Positions 1 to 4,187 of a DNA stretch of 5,484 nt are shown here, one piece after another. The notes under the pieces were generated by a model. It did no database searches and was not told where the DNA came from. It saw only the letters and a program-made list of their open reading frames with translations. Location: NCBI GenBank assembly GCA_937884685.1, contig CAKZYM010000887.1, forward strand, positions 1-5,484. Reading direction: 5' to 3'. Position 1 is the first letter of the stretch. Each line of letters starts with the position of its first letter. Source of the DNA: an uncultured Calothrix sp. (GTDB lineage: Bacteria; Cyanobacteriota; Cyanobacteriia; Cyanobacteriales; Nostocaceae). Both the position numbers and the translations under genes were made by a program.

Positions 1-44
1 TCAATGTAGAAGATGGGATTAAAACGATTCGGATTGAATTATAA
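1..44 (+). CDS. 3' end of a plus-strand gene (13 codons), product unknown
   Basis: One frame is open from the left edge (first full codon at base 3) and ends at a TAA at 42-44. It would encode the tail NVEDGIKTIRIEL. The alternation of charged and hydrophobic residues looks like the end of a real protein rather than random translation. The DNA after the stop becomes clearly non-coding, with a T-run at 51-56. Only 13 residues are visible, so no family can be named, and the reading could be a chance open frame. If real, the gene is transcribed toward the insertion sequence and ends about 285 bp before it. Confidence 0.35.
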   Translation, partial: NVEDGIKTIRIEL

Positions 45-70
45 TAATTTTTTTTAGGGTGTATCAAGAT

Positions 71-149
71 TCGTAGTAAGTATTTTAGTCCTTCAACAGC
101 TTTAAATAAGAGCGATAAATCGCTTACGACAAACCTTTTAGCCCTTCAA
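71..149. repeat. Probable interspersed cyanobacterial repeat with central hairpin
   Basis: At the centre is a perfect inverted repeat, AGCGAT-AA-ATCGCT, at 111-124. Around it is a looser inverted pair, TCGTAGTAAG (71-80) against CTTACGACAA (123-132). In addition, TTTTAGTCCTTCAA at 83-96 recurs as TTTTAGCCCTTCAA at 136-149, with 13 of 14 bases identical. This combination of a GTAGTAAG start, TTTAGTCC and an AGCGAT hairpin resembles short intergenic repeats that I recall as abundant in Nostoc-type genomes. The structure is seen directly; the multi-copy status is inference. Confidence 0.6.
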
Positions 150-270
150 TATTGATGTGGTTGAAATAATAGTACTCCTTTTCATTAATTATAGTGAGTT
201 AACTTATGGCTCAAACCTTTAATTTAAAAGGAATCTAGTCTTCAAATAACCCATTAAAACGGGTGGGAAT

Positions 271-302
271 GAACTAATAGTGGTCCGTCCCATTAGTAGT
301 TC
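271..302. repeat. Bulged inverted repeat (hairpin)
   Basis: GAACTAAT at 271-278 can pair with ATT...AGTTC at 292-302, leaving a three-base AGT bulge and a loop of about 13 bases. The doubled TAGTAGT on the right arm allows two alternative registers. It lies 27 bp outside the left end of the insertion sequence, so it is not part of the terminal repeat. No T-run follows on the plus strand, so it is not a classical terminator for the upstream gene. Confidence 0.4.
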
Positions 303-328
303 TTTGCATTAATTTTAAGTGTTTAAAT

Positions 329-353
329 GTATCCGCTCGGTAAGTCGGGGTAG
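329..353 (+). repeat. Left terminal inverted repeat of the insertion sequence
   Basis: It begins GTATCCGCTC and ends TCGGGGTAG. It matches the reverse complement of 2100-2124 at 19 of 25 positions, with mismatches only at internal positions. It is the predicted binding and cleavage site for the transposase encoded just inside it. Confidence 0.85.
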
Positions 354-406
354 AAATAAAAAATCAGAATGTAAATTGGTACACACTGCGTTATAAAATA
401 TGAGGC

Positions 407-2095
407 ATGACGCAAAAATCCGGAGCTGAGAATTTAGTATCTTCACTGCTGCAAACTATCGACACCAGAGAGATTGCAGATGAGTCAATGCGTCGGACAG
501 TAGAAATATTACTAAATTTGATAGAACAGCAACACTTAGAAATAAAAGAGCTACGAGAAGAAAACCAAAAACTGCGGGACGAAAACAACCGTCTTAAGGG
601 TGAAGAAGGTAAACCAGATATAAAAGCTAATAAGAAGAAAGGGTTTAAAAACAACCACTCGTCAGAAAAAGAGCGAAAAACTCCAGTAGAACATCATAAA
701 AGAAGTAAAAGCGAGACTATAAAAATAGATCGACAAGAGATAGTTACTTACCCGAAAGAAAAATTACCAGCAGATGCAGAATTCAAGGGTTATGAAGAAG
801 TAATAATTCAAGACATTCTACTTAAAACAGATAACGTGTTATTCCGCAAGCAAAAATATTACTCACCTCAAACAGGAAAAACTTATTTAGCGTCCCTACC
901 AGATGGTTACGATGGAGAATTTGGTCCGGGAATAAAAGCTTTAGTAATGAGTCTGTATTACGGCGGAAATATGACCCAAGGTAAGCTTCTGGAATTTTTG
1001 GAAGATATTGGAATTTCAATGAGTGCAGGATATTTATCGAATTTATTAATTAAAAATCAAGAAGTTTTTGTTATAGAGTATCAAGAAGTATATGAGTCGG
1101 GTCTAGAAAGCAGTCCTTGGCAACACTTTGACCAAACAGGTGCGCGTGTGGGGGGAGTGAACCATACAACGAATGTGATTTGCAACCCTTTATATACAAT
1201 TTACCAAACAACACGAAACAAAGACCGTTTAAGTGTATTAAAAGTATTTCAAAATACTAGGTCGCTTGAATTTATTCTCAACTCTTTGACCTATGAGCTT
1301 CTAGAGACTTTTAAAGTTCCAAGCAAGTGGATTAATCAACTCAAATTATTACCTCAGCAACAAGCCTTTACCGAAACTGAACTGAATCAATTGATTGATG
1401 AGTATTTGAGTAAAATAGGTTCTCAACATCGTACTCGCATATATGAAGCAGCTGCAATTGCATTTTATCATCAGCAATCAACCATTCCCGTAATTAAAAC
1501 TTTACTATGCGATGATGCTCCCCAGTTTAAGTCAATAACCTTGGATTTGGCTCTTTGTTGGGTACATGAAGGACGACATTACAAAAAATTAAGTCCATTT
1601 GTGGCTTGCCACCAAAAACTTTTAGATGATTTTCTGGAACGATTCTGGAATTATTACCGAAAATTGTTAGCTTACCGAGATTCTCCTTCTCAGGAAAAAG
1701 CTTACGAACTCGAACTCGAATTTTGGACACTTTTTACTGAAAAAACAGGTTACGAGAAGTTAGATGAGCGAAAACGATTAACTGCTTTAAAAGTCCTGGA
1801 GTTGCTTCTTGTTTTGGAGCATCCAGAATTACCGTTGCATAACAACCCTGCGGAGTTAGCTGCTAGAACTATGGTGCAACGACGTAACATCAGTTATGCT
1901 ACCCAGACGGAACAAGGAACAAAGGCGTGGGATATTTTCATGTCCCTTGTTGACACTACTCGTAAATTGGGTATCAGCTTTTATGAGTATATGCGTGATC
2001 GCATTTCTCAAATTAAAAGTATTCCACCTTTGGGGATAATTATTCAGGAGAAGTCTTCTTCCAATCCATTTGGTTGGTCATGGATGCCTCAGTAA
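407..2095 (+). CDS. IS66-like transposase
   Basis: The gene encodes a 562-residue DDE transposase predicted to cut and join the element's ends. Residues about 33-67 form a heptad-rich coiled coil (IEQQHLEIKELREENQKLR), as in IS66 N-termini, followed by a lysine-rich stretch to about 110. The zinc-finger CxxC pairs of classical IS66 proteins are absent. Residues 150-215 match the conserved region before the catalytic core (YSPQTGKTY, LPDGYDGEFGPGIKAL). Likely catalytic residues are D242 in HFDQTGARVGG, D369 (or D370) in LLCDDAPQFK, and E483 in HNNPAELAAR. The CWVHEGRHYKK segment at 384-394 matches the CWAH motif. About 127 residues separate the first two acidic residues, more than I recall for classical IS66, with a helical insert at about 287-366. 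ATG 407 is the first start after the in-frame TGA at 401-403. GAGG at 402-405 is only one base from it, too close for a normal ribosome site; M28 is an alternative start. No frameshift or internal stop is present. Confidence 0.92.
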   Translation: MTQKSGAENLVSSLLQTIDTREIADESMRRTVEILLNLIEQQHLEIKELREENQKLRDENNRLKGEEGKPDIKANKKKGFKNNHSSEKERKTPVEHHKRSKSETIKIDRQEIVTYPKEKLPADAEFKGYEEVIIQDILLKTDNVLFRKQKYYSPQTGKTYLASLPDGYDGEFGPGIKALVMSLYYGGNMTQGKLLEFLEDIGISMSAGYLSNLLIKNQEVFVIEYQEVYESGLESSPWQHFDQTGARVGGVNHTTNVICNPLYTIYQTTRNKDRLSVLKVFQNTRSLEFILNSLTYELLETFKVPSKWINQLKLLPQQQAFTETELNQLIDEYLSKIGSQHRTRIYEAAAIAFYHQQSTIPVIKTLLCDDAPQFKSITLDLALCWVHEGRHYKKLSPFVACHQKLLDDFLERFWNYYRKLLAYRDSPSQEKAYELELEFWTLFTEKTGYEKLDERKRLTALKVLELLLVLEHPELPLHNNPAELAARTMVQRRNISYATQTEQGTKAWDIFMSLVDTTRKLGISFYEYMRDRISQIKSIPPLGIIIQEKSSSNPFGWSWMPQ

Positions 2096-2099
2096 CCAC

Positions 2100-2124
2100 C
2101 TACCCCGAAATTTTGAGGGGATAC
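2100..2124 (-). repeat. Right terminal inverted repeat of the insertion sequence
   Basis: It begins CTACCCCGA and ends GGGGATAC on the plus strand, and its reverse complement pairs with the repeat at 329-353 (19 of 25). It also contains its own short CCCC/GGGG hairpin (2103-2106 with 2117-2120), which the left end lacks. It lies immediately after the transposase stop codon, so the hairpin could weakly affect the transcript's 3' end. Confidence 0.85.
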
Positions 2125-2156
2125 TCAAATAAATATCTTAATGTTGCATAATCCCC

Positions 2157-2212
2157 AAGAATGTTGGGTTACTCTGCGAGAAGCAGCTTCGCGTCTACAT
2201 TCTTCAACCCAA
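2157..2212. repeat. Nested palindromic intergenic repeat between convergent genes
   Basis: TTGGGTT at 2164-2170 pairs with AACCCAA at 2206-2212. Inside lies a near-palindrome, GCGAGAAGCAGCTTCGC, at 2176-2192. A second complementary pair, AAGAATG (2157-2163) and CATTCTT (2198-2204), overlaps in a competing register, so two folds are possible. Both the CAACCCAACCTACG-type end and the GCGAAGC/GCTTCGCGTCTAC core resemble short dispersed repeats that I recall from Nostocales genomes; that part is memory, not search. It sits between the insertion sequence and the stop of the minus-strand YbjN-domain gene, where it could act as a bidirectional transcript end. No T-run follows, so calling it a terminator would go beyond the evidence. 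Confidence 0.55.
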
Positions 2213-2281
2213 CCTACGAGCTTTAGTTGCGATTTCTATTGCATACGTAAACACCTAGCAGTGAACATTTTTCAACTTAAC

Positions 2282-3460
2282 CTAACGACTTTCAACTAAC
2301 GAAATCGCTTCTTTTACTTCCACTTCTTGTTCAATTACAGCCATAATTCCCGGTAAATATTCATCCATCATCATCACATTGGCGTAAACCATTTGTTTGA
2401 TTAATGCAAAACTAAGGTTATCACCTTCAACGTCAATGCTGGTTTTGTAGCGGATTTCTCCAGTCGTAAAATCGAATTCAAAGTTACCCATAATCATGCC
2501 ATAGTTGGCGCGGGTAATGAATTCTGTGATGGGTAAACGCTTGTTTTCCGGGACGTTTACGGGGGAAACTGAATAAAAAACGAATTGTTGCTGTTGTTCT
2601 CTGGCCTTAGCGTAACAGTCCCATTTTCCGTTTTTACCTTGGAAAGCTAGGTGTAAAGTTGGTTGTGTTTTAATCTTGGTATAAGACCAATCGTCTTCTG
2701 TGAAAAAATTAAGTATCGCTTGGAAAATATTTTGTTGAGATGGTGTTTGGTATATTTGAGAGTTTTTAACATCATCCAATTCAACAAAAGCCTTGGTTAT
2801 TTCCTCAACAATCTCAGAAATTGCGTCTTCGCTGATTGCTGAAACACTATTATCAACAAATTCTTCAAATCCCTTAGTCACTTCCTCAACTGCTTGAGAA
2901 ATTGCTGATTCTGTGACTTCAGACAAGCTACTGTCAGCCCAATCTTGGAAAAATTGAAAAATAGCGTTGTTGATTTCTTCACTATCAGCAATGTCAGCAT
3001 TCATTGTAGAGGGACTTAAATAATCCCAAAAAGTTCGATATCCCGTTGCTACAGGTAAGCGCTGCTGTTTAACTTGTAAAGCAAACCAATTGTCAGTGGA
3101 AAAGATTGGGTGTCGTGGTTGTTCTTGGTTGAAGTTTTTGAGGTAGGTTAGTACATCATCGTCTGGTGTGAGATGTGGTAGTAATTCGGGTTTTAAACGG
3201 ATTGTGATTTCGATGTTTGGTTCCGATCTAAATTCACCATTGGACAAATTACTGCATAATTCGGGTTTGAGGTTAAATAGTTGTTCGTTGTAGATGTGGT
3301 GGTAGAGTTCGGGGTTGACGCTGAAGGTAAGACGACATTCGATAATTTCGTTGTCTTGTTTGGGGAGCGACAGGGAAGTTATGGATATGGTTAGAGGATT
3401 AGAAGAGTTGTTTAAGGTTAGCTCTTTTGAGAAAGAGAAGTTTTTAATTTGGTCACTCAT
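2282..3460 (-). CDS. YbjN-domain protein with novel N-terminal region and internal 27-residue tandem repeat
   Basis: The protein has 392 residues. The C-terminal part, about 243-390, looks like a YbjN-family domain, a fold related to type III secretion chaperones. Typical stretches are FVFYSVSPVNVPENKR, ITEFITRANYGMIMGNFEFD, GEIRYKTSIDVEGD and MMMDEYLPGIMAVIE. The biochemical role of YbjN proteins in cyanobacteria is not established. Residues 1-150 are not recognised. They contain three PEL motifs (50-52, 66-68, 91-93), two following similar beta-rich stretches, suggesting a small internal duplication. Residues 177-203 and 204-230 form an acidic, probably helical tandem repeat (14 of 27 identical) linking the two halves. 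There is no signal peptide or membrane segment, so it is probably cytoplasmic. ATG at 3458-3460 is the start; no good Shine-Dalgarno sequence precedes it. It lies 73 nt downstream of the immunity-type gene on the same strand and may be read from the same transcript. The stop faces the insertion sequence convergently. Confidence 0.85.
   Translation of the reverse strand: MSDQIKNFSFSKELTLNNSSNPLTISITSLSLPKQDNEIIECRLTFSVNPELYHHIYNEQLFNLKPELCSNLSNGEFRSEPNIEITIRLKPELLPHLTPDDDVLTYLKNFNQEQPRHPIFSTDNWFALQVKQQRLPVATGYRTFWDYLSPSTMNADIADSEEINNAIFQFFQDWADSSLSEVTESAISQAVEEVTKGFEEFVDNSVSAISEDAISEIVEEITKAFVELDDVKNSQIYQTPSQQNIFQAILNFFTEDDWSYTKIKTQPTLHLAFQGKNGKWDCYAKAREQQQQFVFYSVSPVNVPENKRLPITEFITRANYGMIMGNFEFDFTTGEIRYKTSIDVEGDNLSFALIKQMVYANVMMMDEYLPGIMAVIEQEVEVKEAISLVESR
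2771..2932 (-). repeat. Two-copy 81-bp in-frame tandem repeat inside the YbjN-domain gene
   Basis: The first copy (2852-2932) encodes residues 177-203 and the second (2771-2851) residues 204-230. Fourteen of 27 residues are identical, including AIS, VEE, TK and the final D, and most others are conservative (L/V, V/I, I/V). The copies are too diverged to be a recent duplication. They lie between the unrecognised N-terminal part and the YbjN domain, and are rich in Glu, Ser and Val/Ile, consistent with amphipathic helices serving as a spacer or oligomerisation segment. Confidence 0.8.
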
Positions 3461-3503
3461 TTTTTGATAAATAAAAAACTGAAATTTGAATTACCATTAA
3501 ATG

Positions 3504-3513
3504 TATGTACATA
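3504..3513. promoter_or_regulatory. Perfect 10-bp palindrome upstream of the YbjN-domain gene
   Basis: TATGTACATA is self-complementary and is centred about 49 nt upstream of the YbjN-domain start, in the 73-nt gap after the immunity-type gene. Its position suits an operator or a promoter-proximal binding site. It does not fit the spaced NtcA consensus (GTA-N8-TAC), and a 10-bp palindrome in AT-rich DNA can arise by chance. I see no convincing -35/-10 pair nearby. Confidence 0.2.
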
Positions 3514-3533
3514 AACTAGTCCGCGAATATTCC

Positions 3534-4178
3534 TTAATCCAAACTACTAGCCAACACAAGTGGCATGTAATATCTCAACCTTTTTCTTTCATTGCCACCT
3601 TTAAATATAAGTGCTTGTTGCCAAAACATTATTCCTCCTGTTTTAGCCAAAAATTCTACATATCTTTTTATTCCAATATTCATATTGGATAAGCCTATTT
3701 CATCACCGTAAAGGAATAGGTTATCATCAAGAGTATTATTAATGACTTGGAAACACGTCATTTCGCCTTGGTCGGGAAAGTAGAAGTCAAATGGTCGAAT
3801 GGATTGGTAAAATTCGAGGTCGCTTGAACTCATATCTTCAAACCATATGACATCTTTCCAACCTTTTGATTTATTTATTCCAAACAAAGTATTCTCAAGA
3901 CTTAATATCTCGATTCTCCCAAAAACTGAAGTGTCACCTTTTAAATACTCTATAGGTGCATTTCTTTTTGACTTCCATTCAAAGTACACACTTTCAATCT
4001 CGCCATAGAATTTAGTTACTTCATCTGATGCTTCAAAATTTATGCTCTGTAGGAAATCACTAATTTTTTTATAACCAGGTCCAGGTTTTAATTGAAGTTT
4101 CTCAATTTCTAATGTAGGGTTCCTATCTAGTTTAGACTGCAAATTTTGTAGCATTGAAAAATAAGAATATTCATTCAT
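3534..4178 (-). CDS. Probable SMI1/KNR4 (SUKH)-like immunity protein
   Basis: This 214-residue protein has no signal peptide or membrane segment and is probably cytoplasmic. Its layout recalls SUKH immunity proteins: an N-terminal helical region, VTKFYGEIESVYFEWK at 54-69 (resembling the FY..NG...W region), FGRIEILSLENTLFG at 86-100, RPFDFYFPDQGEMTCFQV at 128-145, and a closing helix YVEFLAKTGGIMFWQQAL at 173-190. Such proteins bind and block the nuclease encoded next to them. The similarity is recognised by pattern, and the sequence is divergent. Context is the stronger argument: it starts 9 nt after the toxin stop codon, on the same strand, the standard arrangement of a polymorphic toxin and its antidote. 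The start ATG at 4176-4178 has no clear Shine-Dalgarno sequence, so translation may be coupled to the toxin. A basic patch, GGNERKRLR, lies at 194-202. An unrelated immunity family with a similar outline remains possible. Confidence 0.68.
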   Translation of the reverse strand: MNEYSYFSMLQNLQSKLDRNPTLEIEKLQLKPGPGYKKISDFLQSINFEASDEVTKFYGEIESVYFEWKSKRNAPIEYLKGDTSVFGRIEILSLENTLFGINKSKGWKDVIWFEDMSSSDLEFYQSIRPFDFYFPDQGEMTCFQVINNTLDDNLFLYGDEIGLSNMNIGIKRYVEFLAKTGGIMFWQQALIFKGGNERKRLRYYMPLVLASSLD

Positions 4179-4187
4179 AAATGATAT

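Larger units (their letters stand above)
45..328. other. Non-coding region with two repeat/hairpin structures, left of the insertion sequence
   Basis: No convincing coding frame is visible on either strand in these 284 bases. The content is AT-rich and dominated by structure. A repeat-like block lies at 71-149, a short ACCC/GGGT hairpin with an 8-nt loop at 249-264, and a longer bulged hairpin at 271-302. I see no tRNA, no recurring CRISPR-type repeat and no clear promoter. It most likely separates the gene ending at 44 from whatever was continuous with position 2125 before the insertion sequence arrived. Confidence 0.6.
329..2124 (+). mobile_element. IS66-like insertion sequence, single-gene type, apparently complete
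   Basis: The element is 1796 bp long and bounded by imperfect terminal inverted repeats of 25 bp at 329-353 and 2100-2124. The right repeat, reverse-complemented, matches the left at 19 of 25 positions, with the outer six bases GTATCC and the inner nine bases TCGGGGTAG identical. The only gene inside is the transposase. The right repeat begins five bases after its stop codon and the left ends 53 bp before its start, a compact architecture typical of an IS. Single-gene IS66 elements that lack the tnpA and tnpB accessory genes are known (ISBst12-like group). The flanking octamers, GTTTAAAT on the left and TCAAATAA on the right, are not an exact target duplication, so the insertion may be old or rearranged. 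Because the reading frame and ends are intact, it may still be mobile. Confidence 0.85.

Noticed and set aside
241..302. CRISPR-like repeat (ACCC...GGGT hairpin followed by GGAATGAAC)
   Set aside because: It superficially resembles cyanobacterial CRISPR repeats, but only one copy is present and there is no spacer periodicity.
183..324. Direct repeat CATTAATT at 183-190 and 307-314 as ends of a second element
   Set aside because: Only eight bases match exactly and the following similarity needs gaps; in AT-rich DNA this is weak evidence.
321..328. Target-site duplication of the insertion sequence
   Set aside because: The left octamer GTTTAAAT and the right octamer TCAAATAA (2125-2132) share only a short AAAT core at different offsets, which is expected by chance in AT-rich DNA.
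376..397. Sigma-70-type promoter for the transposase (TTGGTA and TATAAA)
   Set aside because: The spacer is only 10 bp, far from the usual 16-18, and no better -35 sequence lies at the right distance.
391..654. Minus-strand open frame of 87 codons
   Set aside because: It lies opposite the coiled-coil coding region of the transposase; its Ser/Phe-rich translation is the usual shadow of Glu/Lys-rich codons.
822..1019. Minus-strand open frame of 65 codons
   Set aside because: It is entirely antisense to the conserved part of the transposase, with no recognisable product.
1527..1730. Minus-strand open frame of 67 codons
   Set aside because: It is antisense to the catalytic region of the transposase, and its composition is not protein-like.
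3501..3692. Plus-strand open frame of 63 codons
   Set aside because: It mostly overlaps the 3' end of the immunity-type gene on the opposite strand, and its translation is rich in His, Ser, Phe and Tyr with no pattern.
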